Positions 41,301-61,183 of a stretch of DNA of 64,000 bases are shown here, piece by piece. Position 1 is the stretch's first letter; each line of letters begins with the position of its first letter. The position numbers and the translations under genes were made by a program. This stretch comes from Strigops habroptila. Lineage: Eukaryota > Chordata > Aves > Psittaciformes > Psittacidae. The notes under the pieces are model-generated. The model saw only the letters and a program-made list of their open reading frames with translations, was not told the DNA's origin and ran no database searches. Where the stretch lies: NCBI RefSeq assembly GCF_004027225.2, contig NC_044288.2, positions 1,828,719-1,892,718 on the forward strand, written 5' to 3'.

Positions 41301-43066
41301 TCAGCGGTGCAGAACAGCAGCCGTGTCTGCCCAGTGCTCCATAAACCTGGTGTCCTTCCTGGACCCCCCTGTTGCACTCCTCTCCCTCACTGCTCTCTCG
41401 AAGCATTTCCTTAACAGGTGGCTCTTCGGGGGGGGAAAAAAACACCCTTTTTTTAGTGTGCTGAGAGCGGGGGAGGCAGAGCCCCGCTCTTGGCTGCGCT
41501 CCCACTTGGAGACGTGAGCCCCATTCTGGATGCATCGTCCCCGGCTGCGGCAGCGCTGATGAGCCTGTGGTCAGGAGCACAGAATTCAGAAGGAAAGAGG
41601 TATTTGTGACTGGTGATTACATGGGTGACTGCCCACAAGTTTCGGCCTCTCTGGACTTTTTTTGTATCTGGAAGCCATCCAGTCGCTTCTGTCCAGTTCT
41701 GTGCACAGTGTGTCCTCTGGCTCACTCTTGCACAGAGGAGGAAACCGCGCTCTTCCTCTTGGAAGGGGGGTGGCCTCTCTCATGTCCCCCCACCCCCCAG
41801 CAGCGCTGCTGCTGCTTCTGATGCAAGCAGACGAAAGCAGGATGGAAACAGCCTTGTTTGTCTTGTGACATCAGTGACTAATGCTGGATCTGCCCCACGT
41901 CCTCTGGAAATGGGGTGAGAACTTTGGAGCATGAGAAGACTCATGAGCAAAAGCAAAAACCCCTCCTTAGAACTTCACGTTTCGTTTCTGAGGGAGCTCT
42001 TGCATCAGTTCATCCAGGCAGCTGGGTAAACCCTGCCTTCCTTTTCGGGTATGCTGGGAAGGCTGTCCTCCTCCCAGGCAGGGCTTTGGGTTTTTGCAGG
42101 CTGCTGCAGTCAGAAGGAAGCTGTGGCCAGGCCATAACTGTGATTCATATTGTAAAGCCTTTCGATGAGTGTTGATAAGATACAAATGCGATTGGTGACT
42201 CGCTGCCCCCCTCCCTGCATTCCCTGCACATTAGTGTGCCTGGAGCATGATTTGTCTTGCTCCTTGGTGCAGAGTCTCTGCAAAGCAGTAATTAATGGAA
42301 AGTTTATGTGACTCTTCAGACTTCTCCAGAGGAGATGCTGCGAATGACTCGTGCCCCTCAATCTCCTTCCTGTGCAGCGCCTGCAGAGAAGGTTCTGCGC
42401 TTCAGATACCGAAGCCTGTGGAGGGGGAGGAGGAACAGGGGCACATTGTTGCAGAGGCAGCTCTGCCGCCTTCGCTGGTGCAGCTGCACGTCGCAGCGAG
42501 TGCCAGGCTGGCTCCTTGAGCACGCTGATGCTCTGTACTGAAGTTAGAGATGATCCTGGGAGGAATTCAGGACTCCAGGAGGTGCCTGCAGGTGCATTGG
42601 CAGAATCAAACCCACCAGTTGTCACCTGAAGTGGGTGAACTCTCAGCAGAGCAGTTGTACTTGATTTGCCCCCTCAGGGCTGGGGCTTTGGCCAAGTGCT
42701 GATTGCAGTGAGATTCTGTGCAGACCTTTGTTTTATTGAGTGGTGACAATATAAGGTTAGAAGATGTAAGTTTTGTATCCTTATATGTGCAAGAAATCCT
42801 TTCACTGGCTGGAATAGAAACTACGTGGCCAGTAAGGAGTGGCTGTGGCAATAAAAGGTAGCTTTGTGTGTGGCTTTTGTGTAATCCAAATGTCCTTGCT
42901 AATGTGAGGGTACCCTGCTGTCTATCACTGGGACGCAGAGCTAGTCGAAATTACTCTTCTGGAACTGGTAGAGCTTGTACCAGAACAGCTGATAAACCCT
43001 CTTCCATGTTCAACATCTGAGTTTCATACTTCAGAGGGTGTGAATAATTGTCTTCTGCCTGTGCAG
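38370..43066 (+). other. CAP1 intron 1 (4.7 kb), nothing else recognised
   Basis: AT-richer than the flanks. No coding similarity, tRNA or CR1 match was seen on either strand. It contains only short homopolymer runs, such as T13 near 40656. Confidence 0.5.
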
Positions 43067-43085
43067 GTTGTGGACAGTGGTAGAT

Positions 43086-46000
43086 ATGGAAAGACTGGTT
43101 GAACGGTTGGAGAAGGCTGTGGAGCGCCTGGAGACGGTGTGCCAAGGGCCTGGCATGTGTGGAGATGGCTCTTCCAAAGGTAAGGCCCACAGCACCTCCC
43201 CAGCAGCATCACCCCATGGAGTCCCCATGCTGAAGTGTCCGCTGGGAGCTGTGGCAGCGTTGGACATCAGCAGCGGCTGTTGCAGTGCTTGCGCAGGGGG
43301 CTGCTGGATGAACTGGGTGTGCAGGGAGAGGGCTGTTGGATGCACTGGATGTGCAGGGAGCTGTTGGATGCACTGGCTGTGCAGAGGGGAACTGAGTTTT
43401 GCAGCAGATCCTGCTGCGGTTACGGTGCTGCCAAGATAAGGACTTCCTGTAGCTGCAGCTCCCCTCGCTCAGCTGCTTCAGGCTGAGCCCTGCCTGTGGG
43501 TGATGGGAGCTGGGGGAGGTTCAGCCTAGGAGCCCGCCCGGTGCCTCTCGGTGATACCTGTGCTCTGGTTCCTTCTCTGCAGGAGTGGCTCAGTACGTGC
43601 AGGCGTTCGATGCCCTTCTGGCTGGCCCAGCAGCTGAATACATCAGGATCAGCAAAGAAGTTGGTGGGGATGTGCAGAAGCATGTAAGGACTCATGTTCT
43701 TCTCTCTCTGCTCTGAATAGGTGCTGCTTGTCCTTCAGGGCTGTTAAGGACCAACTTTGCTGCCAGTGTTTGCTGCCAGCACTATGAGCATTCCTTTAGT
43801 GCTGTATTCTGGGATGTTTATAATCCCTGGGGATTCAGAGCAGATGCAGATGCCCGGATAACCTCTAGCAGATTTCTCCATACACACACATGGTGAATCA
43901 AACCTCCTCCTTGCAATCTTTGCTAGTTAGATGTCTAGCTCTCCTTATAGTCCATGCCTTTAAGAGGCCTGTAAACTACCCAGCATGAGGGCTATTGCAC
44001 TTGGAGGATGAGTGTCTCCAAGAATATATACTTTGGTTTCAGCATAGCTGCTTTCTTACAGACCAGGAGCTGGGGGCAGCGGGAGCTTGAGTGACCCAGC
44101 GCTGTGCTGGGTACAAGGGAAGGTCCCTCATGTTTCTCTCTGTTCTTAGGCTGAGATGGTTCATGCGGGTTTGATGAGCGAGAGGGCTCTCCTGGTGATG
44201 GCATCTCAACATCAGCAGCCGACAGAGGTAAGTGTGGGAAATCACTTCTCATAAACCTCGTGTGCTGTTACCTTGGAGCTGGGGAGGGCTGCAAGCGTAG
44301 GGGAATCGGGGCCGTTACAGCTGCTCCAAAAGAGGAACTGGAGGAGGACTGGAGACACTCGCAGCATGAGGTGGCACTTGCTGAAAGCAAGAACTGTTCC
44401 GGGTGCTCACCGCTGCTGAGCAGAATTCCGGAGGTTGGTTCTTAGAGCTGCAGAACTGGCATTTTCCAGCCGATGGAGCAACAAGTTTTCTGTGGCTGTC
44501 AGAGCAGTGTGAGTGTCACCTCGCGGCGCCTGTCTCGAGTGTCACCTGGCACCAGCACTGCACAATCACTGTTCCCTGAGTGCAGCCTGCAGACAGACAC
44601 TTGTCTGGGACAGGAGCCACGGTGGGATTTGTGCTTTTCATTACGTGGTGTCTGTAGACTTCCAGGCATCGAACTCCTCCTGAAGGATAACAGACACTTG
44701 TCTCTATTGAATGGCCTGTGAATAGCTGGGCTTTTAGGATTGATTTGTCCTTAGCAGGTAATTTAACACTATACCCTGGGCTGCTGCTCCTCAGCAGGAT
44801 GCGTGGCTGAGAATGTGATCCCAAATGCATTGGCTTTTCCCTGCTGAGAACTGTTTTTCCTGAGCAACAGGATCCCACCTTGCTTTTCTTTGCAGTTATG
44901 ATCTGGCTCAGTCACGGCTTCTCCTGTTACACTGGTGGCTGGATTTTGGTGCTACTTCTCTATTCCCTGTGAAATCCATCTGCATCTCTTACCCCAAAGT
45001 CACCATTGGAGGTTGTTTCTCTTTCACCAGGCTTGCTGGGGTGCTGCTCTGCATAGCCTCTGGGCTGAGAATCTGCTTACAAATGCCACTGACACGTTAT
45101 TGAAATAAAGGATTATGAACAAAGAACAAGCTTAATCTAGTGCAGGGTTTCATGCAGGTTGTCTTGCAGGAGCCTCGGCAGTTCTGGAGTAGCCAGTTTC
45201 AAATGCAAAATGTATGAACTGTCATTGTTTGTGGTGAAGAGTTTCCCCATCCTGTTGTTTGACAGTGGTGCTGGGCTGGAGCTTCAGGAAGTGGAGCCTG
45301 GCCAGTGGTGCTCAGAACCTCTCTTTGCATCGAAGCAGTGGAAGGGACAGCAAAAGGAAAAGCCAAGGCTTTGAAAAAGCAAGTTTTGCCCAAGCTTGTC
45401 CCTCACTGCTGCCACCAGCAGGAGACTTTCTGGTCTTAAAGGAGAGAAAAGTTGCCCAAGAGGCATCTCTGGAAATATGTAAGTGGCTGCTCTGCCCTCA
45501 GGCTTCCAAGCACACCCAGTCAATATTCCAAGTGAACACCACATGGACACAGTTTTTATCATCCAAATATTAAAGGCTTGGTTTGGCTTGAGAAGTATTG
45601 GCTTGAATCCTGAAGCCCAGCTTGATGGGATGACTTGAGAACTTGCTGTGACTCCGATTGTCTTGCAGGCTGTAGATCCCAAACTGCAGGGTCTTGCCTT
45701 GTACCTCCGTGTCTGAGGGCTCCTAAAGGAGAGGAAAAATTTGACAAACTGTCTTGGAACAAAAGAATCCAGGAAAGGCAAATGCTATTTCTGTCCTCGT
45801 AACTAACAAGCTTTGTCAGTGCCTCTTGGATTGAACATGAGTCACGGTTCTTGGCGTACTCCCATTGTACCAATCCAGTTGGGAGCTATGACTTCAGCCC
45901 TGGAGGAGCGAGGCTGTGGGGCTGAGCTCGGCTCATGGGGAGGGCCGAGCCTGGACAGGAGCTGCAGCAGCCAGAGTCTTCCTCCGGGTGACCATCATCT

Positions 46001-49000
46001 CAGCAGAGCAACCCATTCCAGAGCACTATTAACGTTCTGATTGTGATTGTCCCTCCTGTCCTGCAGAATGCATTCTCATCGCTTCTGAAGCCGATTTCGG
46101 AGCAAATCCAGGTGGTGCAGAACTTCAGGGAGAAGAACCGCGGTAGCAAACTCTTCAACCACTTATCAGCCGTCAGCGAGAGCATCCCCGCCCTGGGCTG
46201 GGTGGCCATGGTGAGGATTCCAGCGGGAAGTGGTTTCCTTGGGCTGGTGGGAGAAGTCTGGCTCCCTGGTCAGCTGTTCCATGCCAATGCGTTCATTCTC
46301 CTCTAGGCTCCAAAGCCTGGTCCTTATGTGAAGGAAATGACCGATGCTGCCATGTTTTATACCAACCGGATCCTCAAGGAGTACAAGGATGTGTAAGTTC
46401 ACCTTCTTCCTTAAAGATGCCATTGAACACAACTAACAGGGTATGTAGGGGCTGCTCCAGTATCCAACCGCAGCTGCCTTGGTCTTGGGTTCATTCTTCT
46501 TTTTAAAGGCAGGGTATATTTATAGAGCCTCACTTAGCTGTTCTGTCCTGATCCTTAGGGACAAGATTCCTTGTATTCATGTTGCAGCTGGAATTTCTGT
46601 GGTTTTGCTCCTATCTCAGCATCATCTGGTGGTTGAACTGTTTCCTAGGGCAGCACGTTGGGGATGGGTCTTGCTGGAAGCACCAGACTCTTCAGTTAAA
46701 ATGGTTTGAATGCGGAGCAGCCTGTGGCCTCCTGCCTGCAGTGCAGGGTGAATGCTGGAGCTAGAAGGCAGTGCTGGAGGTGTGAGCTGCTGGGCTGGCC
46801 CAGCTGAGTCCTCTCTGTAGCTGAGAGGTGGAGAGATGTAAAGAACCATTTGTAGTCCTTGGGTTTTAATGGCAAATGCACCTGGTCACTCCTCACGATC
46901 TCCTTGTGTCCTCAGAGATAAAAAGCAAGTGGACTGGGTGAAAGCTTATCTGAGTATCTGGACAGAGCTGCAGGCTTACATCAAAGAGTATCACACCACA
47001 GGGCTGACCTGGAGCAAAACGGTGAGTGCCGCATCTGCAGCAGCTTCCGAGAGGAGGATTGCAGGGTTATTGCAGCAGACACAGAGCTTGTGCAATCGCC
47101 TTTCCTCTTGCTGGCCTCTTGCAGGGTCCTGTAGCCACAGAAGGGACCAAGTCACCATCTGCTCCCCCCGCGGGGGCTGCGCCTCCCCCGCCGGGTCCTC
47201 CTCCACCCCCTGCTCCTGCCCCCGCCAGCTCCAGCGCTGACGACGCTGCCTCCCGCTCCGCTCTGTTCGCCCAGATCAACCGGGGAGAAGGCATCACCTC
47301 TGGTAGGTGAAGTAGGGACCGAAGGGAGGGCAGCCACGAGCTGAGAATCCTTGGTTTGCTGCTCTCCCTCAATACCCCTGCTCAGAAACGAGAGACCATC
47401 TGCTCAGAGGAGAGGCTGGGAGCCAGCAGCAGCGCTGAGGCAGCTCACAGGGGCACAGGGAGCACATCTGGGAGCTCTCAGCCTCATCTGTCACTTGTGG
47501 CAAGAGATTAATCCCTGGCTGGAATGGAAATAGTTTCCTGCACGTTGCCAGTCCAGAAGGTGCAGTTTTGCACCTATTCACATCAGCACAGAACTCATTC
47601 CTTTTTTGTGTTAGCTGGTCAGTGTATGGGGACAGTCAAACTGCAGCGAGGTGCCTGGCTCGGGGGGGTTTCCAGCTGCAGAGTGGAAGAGCTGGTGCCT
47701 TCTGGTCCTACAGTACCTGTTGTGTTCTCATCAATATTGCAGCAGTTTTCTTGCTCCCTCTTTCACTGCTGCCACTTGCGCTTGTCCTCAGCTTAGGCCC
47801 ACTCTCAATAATCATAGAATCATAGAATGGTTTGGGTTGGAAAGGACCTTAAGATCATCCAGTTCCATTTGCGTTTTGAAAATGGTGTTGTGGGGATTGT
47901 TGTAATCTCCCATGTCTGGTGTTTGTGAAACCGCAGCCTTGGAGGAGACTGGATCTCAGGTGTGACTTCTCTCGCAGGCTTAAGACATGTTTCAGATGAC
48001 ATGAAGACCCACAAGAATCCAGCCCTGAAGACCCAAGGAGGTCCCGTGAGAAGTGGACCCAAACCTTTCACTGGTCCCAAACCAGCCTGTAATGCTAATC
48101 CCGCCCCAAAAACCTCTCCAAGGGCACCTGCGTTGCTAGAATTAGAGGGCAAAAAGTGGAGAGTGGTGAGTTGGGGGTTGGCGTGAGCGGGTGGGAGGGA
48201 TGGGAGCGTTGCAGCAGGGGAGGAGGGTCTCCTGAAGGGCCTGCACTGCCCTGCTGTTCACACGGATCAGTTGGTCTGCATTCAGGAAATCAAGTGTGTT
48301 TTCCTGCTTCTTCAGGAAAACCAGGAGAATGCCACTAACCTGGTAATCAGCGACACAGAGTTGAAGCAGGTAGCATATGTTTTCAAGTGCACAAATAGCA
48401 CGCTCCAAATCAAGGGCAAGATCAACTCCATCACCCTCGGTAAGTGGAGAAGCCCCGAAAGCTGTGGCTGCGTGCTGGTCTGAGCCTCCAAAACCTTCCT
48501 GTGACTTCCTCTATGTTGTCCTTGCAGATAACTGTAAGAAGCTAGGGCTGGTCTTTGATGACGTGGTGGGCATCGTAGAGATCATCAACAGCAGGGACAT
48601 CAAAGTTCAGGTGAGAGCCTGCGACCTGTTCTCTGCCTGCAGAGTGACCCCTGCGCTGTAAAACCGGCGTCTGTAGCATCTGCCTCTTGGAATAGTTTTA
48701 TTTCCAGAACAGGAACATTCTGGTGCTTGCCCAGCCCTTAGGAAAGGGCTGAAATGTGCCTCACTGCTGCTTCAGGGCTCTGGTTAAAAGATGAGTCTCT
48801 GTGAGGCGGGCAGCACACTATGACTGCCAAAGCAGGAGGCCAGCAGTAGAGTCTATTCTGGTTCCAGTTTTGGTATGTGATTTGGGATGGTCGATGTGCC
48901 CGGCGTTCCCTGTAGTTTGTTCTAAAGAGATCAAACCAAGAAGTAACTTTGGATTTTTCTGCCAGAGGTGAATCCAGAGTTAACCCAGGGTTGGGTCAAA

Positions 49001-49683
49001 CCTCTTGCCTTGAAGGCGAGGGCAAAGGAAGAACATTGTGGTTGCCCAGGTGCAGGTAACGCTCCTCTAACTGCTGTTTTGACCACCCCGCCAGGTAATG
49101 GGTAAAGTGCCAACGATTTCCATCAACAAGACAGACGGTTGCCACGTGTATCTGAGCAAGAACTCCCTAGACTGTGAGATCGTCAGTGCCAAGTCATCCG
49201 AGATGAATGTCCTTATTCCCACCGAGGGTGGGGACTTTGTAAGTGTTGGGGTTGAGATCGCTGCAGGGTCACGCAGGGCAGGATTGGTGTTTTGAGCCCT
49301 GTCGGTCACAGCGAGCTCTGGAGGGACAATTCTAGGCTCTAGGTTTTGGAGGTTGTGGAGGATGATCTGATGTTAAAACCAGCAAATCAAGTTGGTTGGT
49401 CTTGATAGCAAGATACTTGCTGTTAGCGTGAGCTGCTGCCTCCTCAGCATCTCCTTGGGGCAGAACAGGCAGCGTTTGTGGTACAGGAGGGGGGGAACAG
49501 CATGCATCTGAGAGAAGAAATGCCTAAAGCAGTGGGAGGAGTTACCAGTCGCCCTCATAAACTGGTTTCTAACAACAGGTTTCTATTTTTACCCTCCAGA
49601 CTGAATTCCCTGTCCCAGAACAGTTCAAGACAGTGTGGAACGGTCAGAAGTTGGTTACCACTGTGACGGAAATTGCTGGCTAA
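43086..49683 (+). CDS. CAP1: CAP1, adenylyl cyclase-associated protein 1 (actin regulator)
   Basis: Cytoplasmic actin-turnover protein that works with cofilin and recycles ADP-G-actin. The 12 coding exons are 43086-43179, 43583-43683, 44150-44227, 46067-46210, 46307-46392, 46916-47021, 47125-47302, 47978-48165, 48316-48439, 48528-48610, 49095-49238 and 49600-49683. All joins are GT-AG and give 469 aa (human 475). Domains: N-terminal coiled coil ([15 protein letters not shown]); helical folded domain through about residue 203 ([20 protein letters not shown]); proline-rich segment 204-245; WH2-like region about 245-285 ([25 protein letters not shown]); and the C-terminal beta-helix CARP domain from about 318 to 469 ([43 protein letters not shown]). 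The coding exon begins at 43067. The position of the mammalian initiator Met is GTG here, so the start is taken as the conserved second Met (GAT ATG G context). Confidence 0.96.
43300..43389 (+). repeat. three-copy ~30-bp minisatellite in a CAP1 intron
   Basis: Units start at 43300, 43332 and 43360. They share GCTGTTGGATGCACTGG followed by NTGTGCAGRG. The first unit is the most diverged. Confidence 0.85.
47808..47875 (-). repeat. CR1 LINE 3'-end fragment in CAP1 intron 8
   Basis: AATCATAGAATCATAGAATG, then GGTTTGGGTTGGAAAGGACC and TTAAGATCATCCAGTTCC, is the inverse complement of the CR1 3' end, including two copies of its terminal ATTCTATG repeat. Only about 68 bp remain. Confidence 0.93.
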
Positions 49684-51010
49684 GCAGAAAGGCTCCAAGG
49701 CTCACGCCCTCCCCTGGCCCTGCTGTGGGACAAATCTGCTTTCAGATGATTCTTTTAGATTTCTTGTACCTTTCTGCTCTCAAACTGCTTCTCTTCTACC
49801 CGAGAGACACAGCTGCCTGCCGGCACTGAGATGCCTCTGCCCGGGGCTTGGTGTAGGTGGTGGGTCAGTTATTGTCCACATCTATTAGCAGGAAGGTGAA
49901 TTCTCTTTTTGTTTCCCCCCTTGTCTGGTCTAACTGCACCGAGTGGTCGAGTCAGGTTTATGGTGAACTTCACAGCCAGTCCTGGCAGTTGGCTTTCAGA
50001 GTGTTGTTTGGGTTTTTTTTATATTGCTTTTAAGGAACCTGTTCACTTGAGAGAGGAACGTTGTCCCCTTTTAACAAATAACGGTGTCTGTTGGGGGCCA
50101 GAGCACCCGGTTACTATGGTGGATGTCTTGAGAAAGTCCTTGGAAGCTGCTCATTCCAGCTCTCTGTACTAGTTGGTGACATTCCAGCACATGGGAATGG
50201 TTTTGTGAGACCAAAGGCTGAGGAGCTGGGCTGTAGCATTCCACCCCCAATTCTCTTTCATCATTCCTACTAGCTCAGTGCATTTCCAGTTGTGCCATGT
50301 CAGGAGGCTTCCTATTAACCAGTGCCACAGGACGAGCGCAGCACAGTGGCTGGGGTTACCCCCCGGCTGTCTGGCTGGTATCTTGGAGCTGAGCACCTAT
50401 TATTCCATGAGCCCTTCGCTCTCCCAAGGGAATCTTTACTCCAGGGCTTCCTTCTCGGAGCAGCTGAACTCAGGTTCAGTCTTCCAGGGCAGTTCTTCGA
50501 GCCTGTCCCCTTCTGCTGAGGAAGAGGCTCCTCCAGCCCAGGCTCAGTAGTGCAGTATTGTAAATACCCGAGGTGATCACCTCGGTTCATCACTCTCTTC
50601 CTCACCTGCAGTCAGTCCCCATAAAGCAAATCCTCTCACCCTTCCCTTGGTACTTGGCTCTTTACGTTGGTGGAAGCTCGTAGCCTCTGTTCCAGGGCCC
50701 TGGAGCAGCGCTGGAGCCAAGGCACAGTACTGTACTGACCACAAAGGGAGCTGCACGTGCTTTGACCTTCAGGTTTTCCAACGCCTCGGGTGGCATAAGC
50801 ATATCCTAAATGCATTTCCTCTGTAAAGTGTCAATGTTCTTTTTTTCTCTAGTACAAAACTTACGAAAAAGAAAAAAAAAAGAATATGCAATTTTTTTAT
50901 TTTGAGACTGTCCCGTGACTTGTACTCGTCTTCTCCTGAGGCTTGTGGAAAAAACCTTTCTTATGTACTTAAGATTATACAGAAGATAGAATAAAGTTAA
51001 TGCCAACTTG
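49684..51010 (+). other. CAP1: CAP1 3' UTR and poly(A) signal
   Basis: The region from the stop (49681-49683) to AATAAA at 50990-50995 gives a 1.3-kb 3' UTR. A TGCTCAGTATGGTGGCTCCTG stretch follows as a plausible downstream element. One exact Pumilio element (TGTAAATA) is near 50560. Confidence 0.75.
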
Positions 51011-51167
51011 CTCAGTATGGTGGCTCCTGTCTGCTCTTTTGGGGGCATGCAGGACAAGCTGCTCCGAGTGCTTTCCCCATGGGCAAGTACAGACTTTGCT
51101 CCCCCTCACCTCCAATCACACAGTAGTTGCTAAATCTCACCTGGTTTTAGTTGGTTAATAGAAAGTT

Positions 51168-51173
51168 TTTATT
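51168..51173 (-). promoter_or_regulatory. PPT1: poly(A) signal of PPT1
   Basis: The minus strand reads CCAATAAAAAC, 560 bp after the PPT1 stop. It lies about 175 bp from the CAP1 AATAAA on the opposite strand, so the two transcripts end tail-to-tail. Confidence 0.7.
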
Positions 51174-51735
51174 GGTTTCGATTGCTGTACAAAAGTGCAT
51201 AAAACAAGCCATTAGCTGAAAACTTCAAGCTGTTAATACCCGCTTCATTCAAGCCCCTCCTTTTTCCCCAGAAACACCTAAACTTGCCCCTTTCCCCCCC
51301 ACCAGTCCTGAAGGATGGGCTCTAATGTCTTTCCTCTGCAAACAGCCATGGCTCTACCTGCTGATCCTGCTGAGGTGCTCAGTTCTTGCACTAGTGCTTT
51401 CAGTTAATACTGCCCTTGTGTCCTGCGAGGAACAGGCAAGGGGAAAAGAAACCTCTGGAGCAGATTTACCCAGGCCCACGCAGGACAGAGCACTTCAGAG
51501 CCAGGGCAAGGCTCAGTCCCCCAGGATGGAGTGCAATTCCATCCAGAGAAATCCTGGTCTCTTAGGAAGAGGTGTCACCTCCATGCCCTGTGGAGCTGCT
51601 GAGCTAAGGCTCCTCTTCCTCCCCTTCCCCAGATCCCTGCAGGCTCTACACAGAAAGTGCCATTACCCCATAGCAGCTGCTTTAACTACAGTGGTGGAAC
51701 CCCCCCAGTGCTCTCCCAGGGCACTCCCCTTCGCT

Positions 51736-55862
<4,127 letters not shown>

Positions 55863-56343
55863 CGTGGCTGAGCACATGACCGGCGGCGGGGGCGCGCTCC
55901 GTCCCGGCTCCCGGCGCCCTCCGGTGGCTGAGCCCGGCACCGGCTGCGGGGCGGGGGGTTGCGGTCCCTCTACCGCTGCTCCTTCAGCACCTGTAGAAGC
56001 AAAGGGGCAAAACATAAGCGAGGGCACCCATAGGGTTCAACCCGGCAGCCCCGAGCGCTGCCCTGGAGGTGGGGAAGGGGAGAACAGGGGGCTGGTGCCA
56101 TCCATACGGAGCGGGAGCCCCGCTGCGCGCGTTCAGCTCAGCTTGAGAGATGTTTGGGTCCCAAACCGGTGTGTTTGGCTTATCTCTTCCCAGAGAGAAG
56201 CTCCGGGGCTCCGGCGGGGCTCACGGCGGTGCGGGCCGGTCCCGCTGCGGGGAGCCCCCCGCCACACAGCCCTCCGGGCCGCCAGAGGGCGCTGCCGCCC
56301 GCGCAGCGCCGCCCCATAAGACCCCGCGGCGGCTCCAGCTGGT
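55863..56343. promoter_or_regulatory. divergent CpG-island promoter shared by PPT1 and RPL11
   Basis: The two start codons (55862 minus, 56362 plus) are 500 bp apart within one CpG island that spans about 55550-56830. Two CTCF-like motifs sit in it: CCACCGGAGGGCGCC on minus (55927-55913) and CCGCCAGAGGGCGCTG on plus (56279-56294). A 30-bp upstream CATAAGA (about 56314) may act as the weak TATA of RPL11. Confidence 0.6.
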
Positions 56344-56358
56344 CTTTTCCCCGCCTCC
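56344..56358 (+). promoter_or_regulatory. RPL11: 5' TOP tract of RPL11
   Basis: CTTTTCCCCGCCTCC begins 18 nt before the ATG. A cytosine followed by an unbroken or nearly unbroken pyrimidine run at the cap is the signature of TOP mRNAs, whose translation is controlled by mTORC1 and LARP1. The start at 56344 is inferred from this motif. Confidence 0.6.
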
Positions 56359-56361
56359 ATC

Positions 56362-59503
<3,142 letters not shown>

Positions 59504-59539
59504 GCAGTTCCTGTTACTAAAAAAAAGGCAAATAAAATT

Positions 59540-61183
59540 TTCTAAGCTCTATCTCCTGTTGTGAATTTTGTGGGGGCTCCTCCTGACCTGGGAAGCTGCT
59601 GGAGCCAAGAAGCACTCACTCGAAAGGCAGCAGAAGGATGCGGACATGAAGAGAACACGCTGTTCTCAAGGAGCAAGTGTTGGATGGATGTGGTGCTGTC
59701 TCTACTTTCAGTGTGCAGCTGCACAGGTGACCTGTAGAACTTCAGAGTCTGCAAGCGGGTGTAGAAAGAAGAAAACAAATACATGCTTTTTGACTACTGG
59801 AGTTGTTGAGTGGGATTTTTGGAGGGTTGAATTTCTGAGGGGAGCACAGTCAGTGAGTGCTGGTTCTGGTCCTCAACAGACCAACCTGCAGCATTGAGGG
59901 CTCTTGGTGAATGAGGGAGTCCATGTCTGCGGGAGAAATTTGGCTGCTCTGGCACTATTAAGCCAATTGTGGTTGAGGACTCTATGAAAGGGGCTGAGGG
60001 GATGAGTTGAGGCCCGTGGTGCCTCTAAACTGGGATTCAAACCCTGTGCCCTGAGGAGCAGCTGGGATCAGCAGAACCCTGGAGCCAGGCTGCTGCCCTG
60101 GGTGGTGTGATGCCCAAGTGCCTGTACCTGCAGCTGGTGGAGTTGTTTCTGCCCCACGGATCATGGTGCTGTTAATGAGTTCTAGAAATCCTGAAGCAAT
60201 TAAAATCCTGAAGGGATTAGTTGATACGCTTGGAATGTAGAAGATAAGTTTTGTTTGTTAAAGTGCTTCACGTGTGTGAACTTAACACTGCTGTAATTAC
60301 CCAGCCAGACAGTTCTCCCCTGCAAAGGAATGGTCTTTATTGTTTAAAGAGAAAATTCCCTGCAGGACAGTGCAGCTCACACAAGTGGGGTTCAGGAGCA
60401 CCTTTTGCTTCTGCCTCTACTGCTTGGTTTCCTCCTGCACCTTACAATAAAAAGCTACAGTAAAAGAATTAAGAGGCAAACTCACTTCCATGCTGGCGTG
60501 CGCACCCTCCACCAGTCCCTGTGCAGTGTTACCTGGAAGACCAGACCCTTCCCTTCTCAAGCCTATTTGCAGTTGTAAACCAGGGATGTTTGCCAGCACT
60601 GTTCAGGATGGAGCCCACTCCAGGATACCCAGGGCAGCGTGTGCTGTGCATGCTGAAACATGCAGAGGGAAGTGGAATTTGAACAGGAATGATGTTCTGC
60701 TGTGGTGTAGCTCTGTGCTTGATGCAAACTCCAAACAGAGATCAGGAATTCTCAGGGGAAGATCAGTTCCTCTATGAGAACTTAGCTGTGGTGAGCTGTG
60801 AAAGGCAGTGAAAACCAGCCTGCTTTGCTGAAGCTTTTGTCTTGGCATCTTCCTGGCACACTGGGGTTCCCTTGAGCAGCACGTTGGCTTCCTGGACATT
60901 ATTTCACTGTGTTGTGCAGAGAAGACCGGAATAAAACCACGAGCGTTTGCCCTGAGCTCAGTGGCCCTGCTTGAGCAATCCCTGCTTCAGCTGCGGGATG
61001 GAGATGCAGGTAGCTCAGAAGACACTCTTCTAGAGCCCCAAACTTGCCGTGACGGAACGAGAGTGTCTGAGGCGCTGTGGTGACTCCAGACATCAGTGTG
61101 CCTCCCCATCCAGCTACCCCGCGCCTCTGAGCTCCGTCTCCTTCCCTAGCTGCTGGCATAAGCCACGTGGCACCCAGGGCTCT
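59540..61183 (-). other. RPL11/KLHL31-like tail-to-tail region; probable 3' UTR of the Kelch gene
   Basis: The region after the RPL11 poly(A) site holds no coding similarity. On the minus strand an AATAAA lies at 60341-60336, which would give the Kelch gene an 845-nt 3' UTR. Plus-strand AATAAA hexamers near 60445 and 60931 have no associated gene. Confidence 0.45.

Noticed and set aside
60440-60940. A plus-strand gene ending at the AATAAA hexamers near 60445 and 60931
   Set aside because: There is no coding or RNA gene upstream of them on the plus strand other than RPL11, which has its own signal at 59531. The region fits better as antisense to the Kelch gene 3' UTR.
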